Source: Macrostomum hystrix
Lineage: Eukaryota; Platyhelminthes; Macrostomidae
Reading direction: 5' to 3'
Assembly: GCA_950097015.1 (NCBI GenBank)
Contig: CATNEN010000024.1
Coordinates: 1,324,001-1,388,000, forward strand
Length of the DNA: 64,000 nucleotides
Shown: positions 11,816 to 21,651 of the stretch, one piece after another
Position numbering within the stretch: position 1 is the first letter of the stretch
How the letters are laid out: every line of letters begins with the position of its first letter
Translations under genes and position numbers: made by a program
The notes under the pieces: generated by a model
What the model was told of the DNA's origin: nothing
Seen by the model: only the letters and a program-made list of their open reading frames with translations
Databases searched by the model: none

Positions 11816-12292
11816 CTGGTCGGCAAACTTATTAGCTGGCGGGCCAAAGAGAGAACCTAAAAACGGCAGTGGGCCGCATTGACTGTAGAAATGTGAGATA
11901 GGGGAGAGATGACAGGGGGAGATGAGACACAGGACAGATGAGACACAGGAGAGACGAGACACAGGAGAGACGAGACAGGGGAGAGATTAGACACAGGATA
12001 GACGAGACAGGGGAGAGACGAGACAGGGGAGAGACGAGACAGGGGAGAGACGAGACAGGGGAGAGACGAGACAGGGGAGAGACGAGACAGGGGAGAGACG
12101 AGACAGGGGAGAGACGAGACAGGGGAGAGACGAGACAGGGGAGAGACGAGACAGGGGAGAGACGAGACAGGGGAGAGACGAGACAGGGGAGAGATGAAAC
12201 AGGATACTGTAGGTGTCGGAAAGGGCAACGGGCCGGATTTGGGAGCTTCGAGGGCCGCAGCTGGTCCGTGAGCCGGAGTTTGCCGACCCCTG
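11816..12292. mobile_element. Non-autonomous hAT-type MITE carrying a 16-bp minisatellite
   Basis: A 477-bp element flanked by a perfect 8-bp duplication, ctttagag, at 11808-11815 and 12293-12300. The right end read inward is CAGGGGTCGGCAAACTCCGG, a classic animal hAT terminus. The left end is CTGGTCGGCAAACTTATTAG, the same terminus with a few bases lost. GC-rich subterminal sequence follows on each side (CTGGCGGGCC left, GGGCCGCAGCTGGTCC right). There is no transposase; the middle is almost entirely a tandem array. The damaged left tip suggests it can no longer be mobilised efficiently. Confidence 0.88.
11893..12212. repeat. 16-bp minisatellite inside the hAT MITE
   Basis: The unit GAGACGAGACAGGGGA is repeated head to tail, nearly perfectly from about 12000 to 12190 and more diverged at the left edge. 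It is purine-only on the plus strand except for C, so both strands appear as long Ser/Leu/Pro- or Arg/Glu-rich open frames that are not genes. Confidence 0.95.
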
Positions 12293-12300
12293 CTTTAGAG

Positions 12301-14009
12301 CACTGATATACTTGCATTTCAAAAACCTCATCGCATCTGAATTGCATGGAACAGCTCAATGCATCGAAACGGATAAGTGAAAAGAAGTGTGTGTTCAGCC
12401 AAGTGTGAGCAGCAACTTCTCTCTCCTTCTCTCTTCTCTTGTGAATCGTAGACATTGTCCATCGCGTTGCAGCTGTCTAACACGCATTTCAAGCAATTTT
12501 GGCTGCCAAATTTCAAAGCGATCGCGCAAAAGCAGTCATTAGCCGCATAGCTATTCATCATCAACTGGGAGGCTGGAATCTTAAAAGAAAACAGCATGCG
12601 GCCGCATGGCTGCAGACCGGATGGCCTCTATTGTGATGAGGCCGCACGCACGGTTTATGCAAGGAATGCATTTGCTACACAATGCTGTTTAATACGCGCC
12701 TTCATTATAGCTGTGACAGGGCTATAATTTTACACCTCCGCATAATATGGAAAGTGAGAAAGGAGGAGCGCTGCCGGATGCCCTGACCGAAGCGGCGCAG
12801 TCTGGGAATGCTGGCGCAGCGGCGGCAGCGATTTGGGATTGCGGTGAAGTGGGAATTCCATCGGTGCGTTGCGGGTTGCAGATTGGCCCTGCTTTGCATG
12901 ACAATGTGTGTGTGTGGGGGGAGGCAGGTGTGGCAAGACGGGAAGCCTCTGCCATGTTGGCGGAAGATGGCGCGCATGATGCCGCTTATTGATTTCGGCG
13001 GGGATAAGTCAGGATGGGATCTAGGACTGGGCGGAGGTGGGGGGAAGATTCTACAGGCCAGGCGGAGGCGCAGCCAGCCAATGGCTGCTCATCCGCTCAT
13101 CGCATCAACTTTCCCTGTTCTCGCATGCAGGAGATTCTCACCCATCCCAGTCACTGGAGGGGAGGAGAGCCATCGAAGGGATAAGTGGCTGAGGAACTCA
13201 AGATTGGATAAGAATGCGAGATAAGCTTTCTCCTCCACCCAGTCAGTCCCCATTAGATCGGCCTTAGAACCCCAGTGAAATTCCAAGCCAGGCAGCATGC
13301 AGGCATCGATGGCTGCAACGGACCAGGTGAGCTTGTGACTCCACGTTTGTTTCGCGAGCCAGAAAATTGCCACGGAAATGTAGCGAAATCTGACACCCCT
13401 TGGTACAGTTCGCACTGGAGAAGGCTGCTGTTACCATACCAACTGCTGTTGTAGTGTGACCGTTGAGAACTGCGCAAGGGGGTTGGACGCTTATCGAGAA
13501 GATGGGATCGGGTTACTCGAGGATCCGCAAACAGTTGTCTAAGGCCGAAATCCCTCCCTATAGTTCTTGTCTCTGTCCGTCTTTATTTCAAACTGTCAGT
13601 TGAATTCTTGAATTCACAAAGTCAGATCTTCCACAGATCTTCACAATTCACCCTGAAATTGTTGCAACAGCAGCAGCAGCTGCCTTTTGGAGCTCTGTCA
13701 ACACTATTTCAAATGCTTCTCACTGTCTTCAAGTTCCTTTTTTATTCTAGCTCGTATAGCCCTTACAGAATATTTCAATTCGAATTTGTTCTCTAAACGA
13801 TACAGCCGGATCGCGAAGCTCTAGCTAAGAAATTTGAGACCCAACACACGGTTCCGAAGTCTTTGGGAACTGGGTGGTTTGGGGCGGTTAAATGATTTCT
13901 GGGGGATATATATAAGTATGAGCACCTTCAGGCTTAGGACTAATCAAAAAGGTCTCTATCACACGCCATTTTTAGTGAAATTTGCATCCCCATTTCCAAT
14001 AACTTTCAG
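12301..14009. other. Spacer upstream of the zinc-finger exon
   Basis: No gene supported. At 14005-14009 there is a 3' splice site, preceded by CCATTTCCAATAAC, that leads into the zinc-finger reading frame, so at least the 3' part of this stretch is probably intron or outron. ATATATATAAG at about 13906 is a possible TATA-like run. Confidence 0.4.
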
Positions 14010-14735
14010 GCAGCAGCAGCAGCAACGGAGACTCTCGGAATTCCACCTTCGGCCGCAAAGTTGGGCCTGACTGCGGCGACACCAACTGGCACCGGCGTCA
14101 GGAAGCTGAGCAATCACTCGATTGAGCGTCTGATCATGCGAGCTCCAGCTGTGGCTTCCGATGGGCGACCGCTACGACCGATGGCCATGGGGACGCCAGA
14201 TGCGACTGCCGTAGCCGCCGCCGCCGCCGCCGCCGCAGCAGCCTCCTGGGATCCATGGCGATTCGCCGCTTTCGGAGCGGCCATGAGGCGTCTGCTGGCC
14301 TTGAATCCGAACATCCGATTCGGCTGTGGAGGAGCTGGCGGTCCGCCCCCGCCACTGCCACCAGCTCTGCTGGCAGCAACTGGTGTACATGGAGGCCGCA
14401 GCAGCAGCAAGTCGTCGACGAATGTCCCGGAGGAGCAGCAGAAATTCCGCGCGTTGGCAACTGCAGCCGCGGCTAACGCTGCCACCGCAGCGTCCGCAGG
14501 TAGCCGAGGACTTCTTTGCTGCGGGGGCTTTGGAGGATACCCTCCTCCTCCGCCACCGCCCCCACCTTTACAACCGCAGCCGCAGCGGCAGCCGCCGCCT
14601 CAGCCGCAGCTGATAAGCCGCTTCGCCGTCGGTCGTCGCGAATCGGCCTTGCCATCGAATCGTCACCGTCTAGTCCAACTGCGTGACCGTCAACATCGTC
14701 AACACCAGCAGCGTCATTTGCAACAGCCGCAGCAT

Positions 14736-14768
<33 letters not shown>

Positions 14769-15065
14769 CAGCATCAGCCAATAGGACCGCGCTCGGCGTC
14801 AAAGTACGCCTGTCGTTGGTGCGGCAAGAGTTTCCCGAGGTCGGCCAACCTGACTCGACACCTGCGCGTGCACACCGGCGAGCAGCCCTACCAGTGCAGC
14901 CTGTGCGCCAGGGCCTTCAGCATCAGCAGCAACCTGCAGCGCCATCTGCGCAACATCCACCGGGGCGAGAAGCCGCACCAATGCCCGACCTGCCTGCAGG
15001 GATTCAGCCAGCGGGCCAACCTCGATAGGCACATGCGGCTGCACCAGGCCCACAGGCAGCGCTAA
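14010..15065 (+). CDS. C2H2 zinc-finger factor of the MECOM/PRDM16 (hamlet/egl-43) family, 3' exon
   Basis: The frame is open from the acceptor at 14009 to TAA at 15065 and has three C-terminal C2H2 fingers. Numbered from codon 14061, their ligands are C251/C254/H267/H271, C279/C282/H295/H300 and C308/C311/H324/H328. The strings [12 protein letters not shown] and [13 protein letters not shown] are those of the second finger cluster of EVI1/PRDM16, which binds DNA in development and differentiation. The N-terminal part is low-complexity (Ala, Pro and Gln runs). SNHSIERLI just after the exon start resembles an eh1 Groucho-binding motif. No PR/SET domain or first finger cluster is seen. The frame has no ATG before 14136, so either an upstream coding exon exists or translation starts at 14136 after trans-splicing. 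Confidence 0.8.
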
Positions 15066-15101
15066 GGCCGCTGATCTAGTCTATGAAAAACACCAATTCA
15101 C

Positions 15102-15107
15102 AATAAA
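15102..15107 (+). terminator. Polyadenylation signal AATAAA
   Basis: A canonical AATAAA 37 nt after the zinc-finger stop codon, on the same strand, implying a very short 3'UTR. Confidence 0.6.
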
Positions 15108-15459
15108 CGCCATTCTAAAATCTAAAAGTTATCACAAAAAATTAACAGTGCTCACTTCCAGGGTTAGCAAATATGCTTATCGTGTATTACTTTATGATTT
15201 AAGTTTCGACATTTTTTGAGTTTCAAATTAGCTCTCTTGACTATTATTACGCTTACTAATACGCTTGGCTGTAATAAGCATGCAATCAATTAAAAGTACT
15301 CGAGTAAAAAAACGCAGTGAAAAAGAAAACTGATACAATTGGATAATCTATGAGACCCTTGTCCACTACTAGTCATTTAAGGCCCCTGTTAGCCGTCATT
15401 GCAGAGTCGATGTCCCTTCCCAGTCAAAAGGACCACTATTAGCTACTTTAGTAGTCCTT

Positions 15460-16206
15460 GCCCGGTCATTGTAGATTGTCGATGTACCCTTCTGGTCATT
15501 GGAGATTGTCGATGTACCCTCCCGGTCATTGTGGATTGTCGATGAACCTCCCGGTCATTGTAGATTGTCAATGTACCCTCCCGGTCATTATGGATTGTCA
15601 ATGAACTTCCCAGTCATTGTAGATTGTCGATGAACTTCCCAGTCATTGTAGATTGTCGATGAACCTCCCGGTTATTGTAGATTGTCAATGAACCTCCCAG
15701 TCATTGTAGATTGTCGATGAACCTCCCGGTTATTGTAGATTGTCAATGAACCTCCCAGTCATTGTAGATTGTCGATGTACCCTCCCGGTCATTGTAGATA
15801 GACGATGAACCTCCCAGTCATTGTGGATTGTCGATGAACCTCCCGGTCATTGTGGATTGTCGATGAACTTCCCAGTCATTGTAGATTGTCGATGTACCCT
15901 CCCGGTCATTGTGGATTGTCGATGAACCTCCCGGTCATTGTAGATTGTCAATGAACCCTCCCGGTCATTGTAGATTGTCGATGAACCTCCCGGTCATTGT
16001 AGATTGTCAATGAACCTCCCAGTCATTGTAGATTGTCGATGTACCCTCCCGGTCATTGTGGATTGTCGATGAACCTCCCGGTCATTGTAGATTGTCAATG
16101 AACCCTCCCGGTCATTGTAGATTGTCGATGAACCTCCCAGTCATTGTAGATTGTCGATGTACCCTCCCGGTCATTGTGGATTGTCGATGAACCTCCCGGT
16201 CATTGT
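15460..16206. repeat. 29-30-bp minisatellite
   Basis: About 25 head-to-tail units built on CATTGTAGATTGTCGATGAA followed by CCTCCCGGT. Variants include GTACCCTCC for GAACCTCC, and A/G exchanges at two positions. Groups of variants recur in order (for example near 15640-15780 and 15900-16160), showing expansion in blocks. It starts about 350 bp beyond the zinc-finger polyadenylation signal. Confidence 0.95.
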
Positions 16207-16311
16207 CATTGTCATCTGTACGTCATTCGTCCTTGTGAACCGAGTCCATCTATGGAATCAGTTCCAAACTATGCAGATCTGGATGTTGGGAATTCGCTTG
16301 TCGTGACATCC

Positions 16312-16337
16312 GTGTGTGTGTGTGTGTGTGTGTGTGT
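16312..16337. repeat. (GT)n microsatellite
   Basis: A pure GT dinucleotide run of about 13 units between two minisatellite arrays. Confidence 0.9.
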
Positions 16338-16817
16338 CACCGAGCTTCAAATAAGTCGGCGAATTATTCATGCCAACCTGCTTGCCCTGATTATTTTCTG
16401 TCAATTCGCTCTTAGTCATTACGCTAGTAGAACAAGAATTATCAATATAACCCAGTCGCTAAATCTTGCATGTACACTGCCCATGGCAAACAAAATGCTC
16501 TTGTTTGACTTCGTGTTTCCCATGCAGCATCGGCGATTCTGTGTGTTCGATTAGGCGATATTGCTGTACACGGCTGCGATACTCAATAGAAAGATAACAA
16601 GCACAGATTTTCATCCTTCCTAGCGTCATCCAATCATCACCAATCATTCAACATCTGTCTCCAATATTAATGGTTTTGATTTATGCAAAGTGCTGCAGAC
16701 ATTTTCAGGGTTCTAGTTTTCTATGTAAAGAGGGCTCAATCGCCAAAAATTGCTTACCAAACTACTTTTGGAAGTAGTGAAGGTCGCTAAAAGCATGTCG
16801 GTAAAATCAGAGAGAGA

Positions 16818-17430
16818 TAATCGGGTGTCAGGAAGTGACAGTCGGGTGTCAGAATGAGACAGTCGGGTGTCAGGATGAGATAGTCGGGTGTCAGGAAGTG
16901 ACACTAGAGTGTCAGGATGAGACAGTCGGGTGTCAGGATGAGACAGTCGGGTGTCGGGAAGTGACAGTCGGGTGTCGGGAAGTGACAGTCGGGTGTCGGG
17001 AAGTGACAGTCGGGTGGTCGGGTGTCGGGAAGTGACAGTCGGGTGTCGGGAAGTGACAGTCGGGTGGTCGGGTGTCGGGAAGTGACAGTCGGGTGTCGGG
17101 AAGTGACAGTCGGGTGTCGGGAAGTGACAGTCGGGTGTCGGGAAGTGACAGTCGGGTGTCGGGAAGTGACAGTCGGGTGTCGGGAAGTGACAGTCGGGTG
17201 TCGGGAAGTGACAGTCGGGTGTCGGGAAGTGACAGTCGGGTGTCGGGAAGTGACAGTCGGGTGTCGGGAAGTGACAGTCGGGTGTCGGGAAGTGACAGTC
17301 GGGTGGTCGGGTGTCGGGAAGTGACAGTCGGGTGTCGGGAAGTGACAGTCGGGTGGTCGGGTGTCGGGAAGTGACAGTCAGGTGTCAGGAAGTGACAGTC
17401 GGGTGTCCCGATGAGACAGTCGGGTATCTG
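16818..17430. repeat. 21-bp minisatellite
   Basis: About 28 units of GGGTGTCGGGAAGTGACAGTC, diverged at both ends and nearly perfect in the middle, with a few 5-bp insertions (GTCGG duplicated). Because 21 is a multiple of three, it gives long false open frames on both strands. Confidence 0.95.
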
Positions 17431-17557
17431 AATAGTTGCTTGCCTTTTGTGTACCAGATTGATGTGGGTGTTATTATGTATTGATGGTCGCATTATCGTC
17501 GGAAGTTCATTGTGAAAGCTCATATAGAACCAGAAAGTAAATTAGAATATACTTGTA

Positions 17558-17752
17558 GCTTTTGTCAGGCTATCTCAGCGAATGGGCATTCAAACTCAGC
17601 CAGCCCATCTTGTCACTGCGGCTTTTTTAACCTAAGCTGCTAATTTTTACCATAGACATGCATTTTAAGACCATGCTATCTCAGCTTGGGACGAGAAATC
17701 TCAGCCAACCTATAAGTTCTATGATATTCTGTCTATAGTTTTGTTAACATTT
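17558..17752. repeat. Left terminal inverted repeat of the Tc1/mariner element
   Basis: Contains the motif GCTATCTCAGC at the outer end (about 17570) and again about 105 bp inward (17675), plus a related AATCTCAGCC at about 17697. Repeated motifs within long TIRs resemble the IR/DR arrangement in which transposase binds twice per end. Confidence 0.9.
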
Positions 17753-17864
17753 TTTAAACAGTCTATTTACAAGAGAAAAACTGGGTAACAGAAAACTGAG
17801 TATGGGATGGAAACAGAGCAAACTTTGAAAATGGCTACCAGAGACGATCAGTTAACAGGCTATT

Positions 17865-18941
17865 TCAGTTTAGTTGAAAGGTACCTCCTGGATGACATTG
17901 TGGGAAGCTCCGGTTGCAGTGAATTTCCCACCTGGCTACCTTCATTGGCGTCACAACTTGCAAAGAGTCTCGGCCCACTCGCTCCAGCAGAAAAATGCGC
18001 CATTCCACGCAGGTGACTCCATCAGGTCGGCCACCAGCTTCTTCCTCCACCAGTGCGGGGTCAGCGAGCTGCAGCTTGATCGAAGCCTTCACTGCACTAT
18101 GAGCCATCTCACACGGGTTGAGAAACGGCGAGTAAGCGGGCAGCAGCTGAATTTCAAACTGATGGCGGTGCTGCTCCGGCACTGTCACACCGCGATGAAA
18201 GCTTGGACCATCGCAGACTATGACGATTCTGGCGTTGCCGATTTCCGGGATGACTTGCTCCACGAGGTCATTGATGAATTGTTGAAACCTCTCCTTTGTC
18301 TGGCCTCCTCTGAAAAACTCACACTTCACCAACCCAAGTGCAGATGACACGGCCAGACAGATGGAAAGATTTGGACCCCTCTGTGTTGGGCAACGCCGTC
18401 TCACTGGCTGACCCTGTCGCGACCTTCGCTGTGATCTGCGCGTCCAGAGGTTGTAGCCCGTCTCGTCTATATAGATTACCACCGTATCCAGTTGCAGTCC
18501 CGCCATGAATAGCGCATACTCGCGTCGCTTCTCTATCACCGCGGGAGAGTTCGCGCTCAATCGAATGTCGCAGTTCTTAGTGGCAATCTTAAATGCATAC
18601 AGGGCTCCATCCAGAGCTCTGGCTATTGTCTTAATGGAGACCGGTGGCTTGTCTGGAAGCTGAGCAGCGAGATTAGTCTGCAATGCTTTCAGTGTCGCCA
18701 TCGGATTTTCATTTAAGAGGCCGATGAGCACTTGGCGCATCTCGTCCTCCAGCTTGCAAGAGCCGATCTTCCGGCCTCCGCGCTGAAGAGCATCAATCCG
18801 ACCTGTAGCTTCAAAAGTGGCAATGATGTGGCGAGCGGTTTTCAATTTGATGCCAAGAATTGTAGCGGCTAGACCAATATCCTGTCCTTCCGTCCACGCG
18901 GAGATCAGACGTCTTCTATCAACGTTGCTGGTTGCCCTCAT
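17865..18941 (-). CDS. Tc1/mariner-family DDE transposase
   Basis: 358 codons without interruption, close to the family's usual ~340. The N-terminal third has the helix-turn-helix style of paired-like DNA-binding domains (ISAWTEGQDIGLAATILGIK..TARHII). The catalytic triad is visible: D159 in IYIDETGYNLW, D244 in VCDGPSFHR and E278 in YSPFLNPCE. The last two are separated by 33 residues, one fewer than the 34 of Tc1/Sleeping Beauty. It would cut and paste the element bounded by the TIRs at 17558 and 19153. The ATG at 18941 lies just inside the right TIR. The protein runs in-frame to its stop with no frameshift, so it may be active. Confidence 0.92.
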   Translation of the reverse strand: MRATSNVDRRRLISAWTEGQDIGLAATILGIKLKTARHIIATFEATGRIDALQRGGRKIGSCKLEDEMRQVLIGLLNENPMATLKALQTNLAAQLPDKPPVSIKTIARALDGALYAFKIATKNCDIRLSANSPAVIEKRREYALFMAGLQLDTVVIYIDETGYNLWTRRSQRRSRQGQPVRRRCPTQRGPNLSICLAVSSALGLVKCEFFRGGQTKERFQQFINDLVEQVIPEIGNARIVIVCDGPSFHRGVTVPEQHRHQFEIQLLPAYSPFLNPCEMAHSAVKASIKLQLADPALVEEEAGGRPDGVTCVEWRIFLLERVGRDSLQVVTPMKVARWEIHCNRSFPQCHPGGTFQLN

Positions 18942-18958
18942 TTTGGCGGAACAGCTTC

Positions 18959-19153
18959 AAATGTTAACAAAACTATAGACAGAATAACATAGAACTTATA
19001 TGTTGGCTGAGATTGCTCGTCCCAAGCTGAGATAGCATGGTCTTAAAATGCATGTCTATGGTAAAAATTAGCAGCTTCAGTAAAAAAAACCGCAGTAACA
19101 AGATGGGCTGGCTGAGTTTGAATGCCCATTCGCTGAGATAGCCTGACAAAAGC
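18959..19153. repeat. Right terminal inverted repeat of the Tc1/mariner element
   Basis: Inverted copy of 17558-17752, with a handful of substitutions and a one-base difference in a T run. It carries the same two GCTATCTCAGC motifs. Confidence 0.9.
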
Positions 19154-19253
19154 TATATTAGCGAAGCCCAAACCTGCGTGACGTACTTTAAGCGTTCCGA
19201 GAATTCTTTTTATATTTGTACAGACGACTTATTTACACACCCACTGAGCCCCG

Positions 19254-19899
19254 CTAAAGTGCACCGTCTTTCTCAACAACGTCGCGACACTGACGACACG
19301 ACAGCAGCGCAGTCAGGTGCCTCAGACGAGCGTCCTTGGCTTCCAGCTCCAGCCGCAGCTGCTTCAGCTGCGCCTCGCGCTCCATCAGACGGCGCTCAAG
19401 CGGCTCGGTCTCCGCCCGCACAGCTGCCAGGAGGGCGTCCTGCAGCTGTCCCATAACCGAAGCCACGCGCCTCTCTACGCCCGACTGAACTGTCGACGAG
19501 GTCACAACGGCAGCAGCAGCAGCGGCCGCTGCGGTAGGGGCAGCACTAGGCGAGTCCAAGCTAGCTGAGTAGGAACTCGTTGAGGCTGAGGTCAGCACAG
19601 AAGATGGCGTGCTCGATGGCGTGCTCTCTTTAACCTCCACCAGCTGTGAAGTTATCGAAAACTCGAATCCAGATTTAGCCGCCGCTAATTGAACTGTGGC
19701 GGAGAGAGGCGCCGGCTGCAGCAGCTCCTCCGGCGTGCAAGGCGGAGTCGCCAGCGATGGCGGCGAGAGGTATGGCGCGAGATTCGTGTCGTCGACACCG
19801 GAAGCCGGCGAACCGGGGTGGCATGATTGACGCCGACAGATGGTCAGGTCTTGCGATCCGCCGGGTGCCTGATCGATGGCCAGCCGCTGCTGGCGACCG
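19254..19899 (-). CDS. TSC22/bunched-like leucine-zipper protein, 3' exon
   Basis: The frame ends at 19254 and is open far upstream; a plausible acceptor (CCCCCGCTGCAG) ends at 19900. The last ~75 residues read VERRVASVMGQLQDALLAAV followed by RAETEPLERR and a leucine-spaced helix. This matches the layout of the TSC22 box plus zipper (..M..LK..L..AVREEVE.L..). Further upstream KSGFEFSITS resembles the conserved KSGFQITS motif of long TSC22D isoforms. TSC22 proteins are dimerising regulators of growth and stress signalling. The rest is Ser/Pro/Ala-rich. There is no start codon in this exon, so 5' exons are needed; 20464-20913 is a candidate. The family call rests on my alignment from memory. 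Confidence 0.5.
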
Positions 19900-19924
19900 C
19901 TGCAGCGGGGGTGTTCAAGCGAGG

Positions 19925-20170
19925 GGTTCTGGTTTATTTCAAGGCTGTGGAAAGACTGCGTGTGTATTTCAAATAACCATTTTTTCTGTATCTCCTAAAT
20001 TATTCAACCGATCGCCATGAAAATGCAGAACGCGGGCTAAAATTCTCCCCTTTATTCGATGAAACAACATACAGAATCACAAAGCACCGGCATCGTCGAG
20101 ATATTCAACGGTTCTCATCGGGTGTCTGGTGGTAAGAACCACCAATAAAGGCATATTCTTTCTGCTCATA
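19925..20170. mobile_element. Possible transposable-element remnant
   Basis: TTATTCAACCGATCGCCATG with flanking AAAAT resembles the CTCAACCGATC-type stretch found near Helitron-like 5' ends. The segment ATATTCAACGGTTC ... AGAACCACCAATAAAGGCAT ... TTTCTGCTCATAAAAT recurs in altered form at about 31990-32055. Similarity at two sites suggests a dispersed repeat; the family is not certain. Confidence 0.35.
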
Positions 20171-20204
20171 AAATGTCAACATGGTTACATGTACATGACA
20201 TTGT

Positions 20205-20395
20205 TAACCTGCTACTGTTAACCAGCTACTGTTAACCAGCTACTGTTAACCAGCTACTGTTAACCAGCTACTGTTAACCAGCTACTGTTAACCTGCTACT
20301 GTTAACCTGCTACTGTTAACCTGCTACTGTTAACCTGCTACTGTTAACCTGCTACTGTTAACCAGCTACTGTTAACCAGCTACTGTTAACCAGCT
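20205..20395. repeat. 14-bp minisatellite
   Basis: About 13 units of GTTAACCAGCTACT or GTTAACCTGCTACT. The A and T forms are in blocks (A-type, T-type, A-type). If the two TSC22-like exons belong together, it lies in their intron. Confidence 0.95.
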
Positions 20396-20463
20396 GAATT
20401 ATTTCCTAACTGTACTGCGTCGATCCCAGATGCCGATTTCTGACACATCAGCGAGGTCTGCAC

Positions 20464-20913
20464 TCACGCCACCGGGCTGCCCCGCCGACAGCCGGAGTGC
20501 AGGCATCTGTCCACGTGGCCGCAGAGCCCGGATGCCTGACGCCATTCTGAGCGATGCAGCTGCACAGCGCAGCAGCACTGATGACTGCCGGCGCCCTGTA
20601 CACTGGCCGACTTCTCAGCTCTGGCCTGCACCAGCTCGCTGTCGCTTGGCAACCGATAATGAGCGAACTGTTTCGAATCCTCGCGAAATCCTTCGACCCG
20701 TTTCTCGGGCACCAGGACGTGCAGGTCGCACACGGAGGCGGCCGCACAGCCCCAGCGCATTCGATACTCCTGAAAGCGGACCGGCCGGAAGCGGGACATC
20801 CGGCGCGATCCGATGACTGGGCCGTGCGAGTCGGCGCCGCCCTGCTGAATGGCCTCCATAGTGGAGTGTCGCCGACGCATCGGGAAGATGCCGGCGGAGT
20901 CCCTCAGCAGCAT
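20464..20913 (-). CDS. Candidate upstream exon or ORF of the TSC22-like gene
   Basis: An open frame in GC-rich DNA from an ATG at 20913 to a TGA at 20464. It contains RRMSRFRPVRFQEYRMRWGC, which loosely resembles the SRFRVVKL...GRWTC box found N-terminal to the zipper in long TSC22 proteins. It lies upstream on the same strand as the TSC22-like 3' exon, with about 560 bp of TE remnant and minisatellite between. I could not identify a splice donor that joins the frames, and the C-terminal half of the frame may be intronic. Treat as a hypothesis. Confidence 0.3.
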   Translation of the reverse strand: MLLRDSAGIFPMRRRHSTMEAIQQGGADSHGPVIGSRRMSRFRPVRFQEYRMRWGCAAASVCDLHVLVPEKRVEGFREDSKQFAHYRLPSDSELVQARAEKSASVQGAGSHQCCCAVQLHRSEWRQASGLCGHVDRCLHSGCRRGSPVA

Positions 20914-20979
20914 CTTGGTACTTGGCAACGGATTCACACTGGCACGATTTTTCAAGAGGCCTGCCTATAGGCACTTAAT

Positions 20980-21640
20980 AATGCAACAGTCCTCTGTGCG
21001 CGCGTACAGTACCACATGGCATTAGCATACTCTGTGCTGAGCAATTGCGCACGCATGTTTATAATGCTTTGACACCGCCGGCCAGCCCTCGTTGGTTGGA
21101 GAGACTATTCGACAGTCGAATACGCCAGCCACCTCCCACCCGGCCCAAGGCCACATGCCATTTCCTAGACTATTTTAACCCTTACAAACTGAACAGTGAC
21201 AGTGATTCGCTTTAACAATTTACATGAACTATATGTATGTATGCATGCCAGCAATTCGCGAGCATATGCAGATTTCGTGTTTAGCGGTGCGTCGGTTGCG
21301 TATGGGCCGTCAAGTTGACGGTTGATCCGAATTTGCTGTGCACACAGAGAGGGTTAATCTAAACTCTGATACGATATCAGGAAAATTCTTCATTATAAAT
21401 AAGTGGCGCAACATATAGGCTATAGGTTGGTTGACTAGTTGGTGACTGGGCAGTCTTACACGCTACCGTAAGATAAATGACGCTGATAAGCTGATTGTCA
21501 GCTATTTTCGAACTTACTAGTAGAGAGTAACACTGATTTACATGTGTGTGTGGCATGAGCCAGCATATCTTTGAGAGCAGCAATTCATGTTTTTGCTTGT
21601 CGGTAAGATAAATTTCCTTTTTTCATGTTTTTCCCCTATC
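20980..21640. other. Spacer, probable upstream flank of the TSC22-like gene
   Basis: No gene or repeat recognised. It lies immediately upstream (minus strand) of the candidate TSC22-like exon and ends at the 43-bp array. Confidence 0.35.
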
Positions 21641-21651
21641 TCAACTATCTA

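Larger units (their letters stand above)
17558..19153 (-). mobile_element. Structurally complete Tc1/mariner transposon with ~195-bp TIRs
   Basis: A 1,596-bp element starting and ending with GCTTTTGTCAGGCTATCTCA in inverted orientation and flanked by TA on both sides (17556-17557, 19154-19155), the Tc1/mariner target duplication. The inverted repeats are about 195 bp each and differ at only a few positions. The single transposase gene between them is uninterrupted. Near-identical TIRs and an open ORF point to recent insertion and possible activity. Confidence 0.93.

Noticed and set aside
11832-12455. Ser/Leu/Pro-rich and Arg/Glu-rich open frames over the 16-bp array
   Set aside because: They are low-complexity translations of a minisatellite inside a MITE.
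16835-17523. Long open frames on both strands over the 21-bp array
   Set aside because: The unit length is a multiple of three and lacks stops, so openness is a by-product; the peptides are simple repeats.
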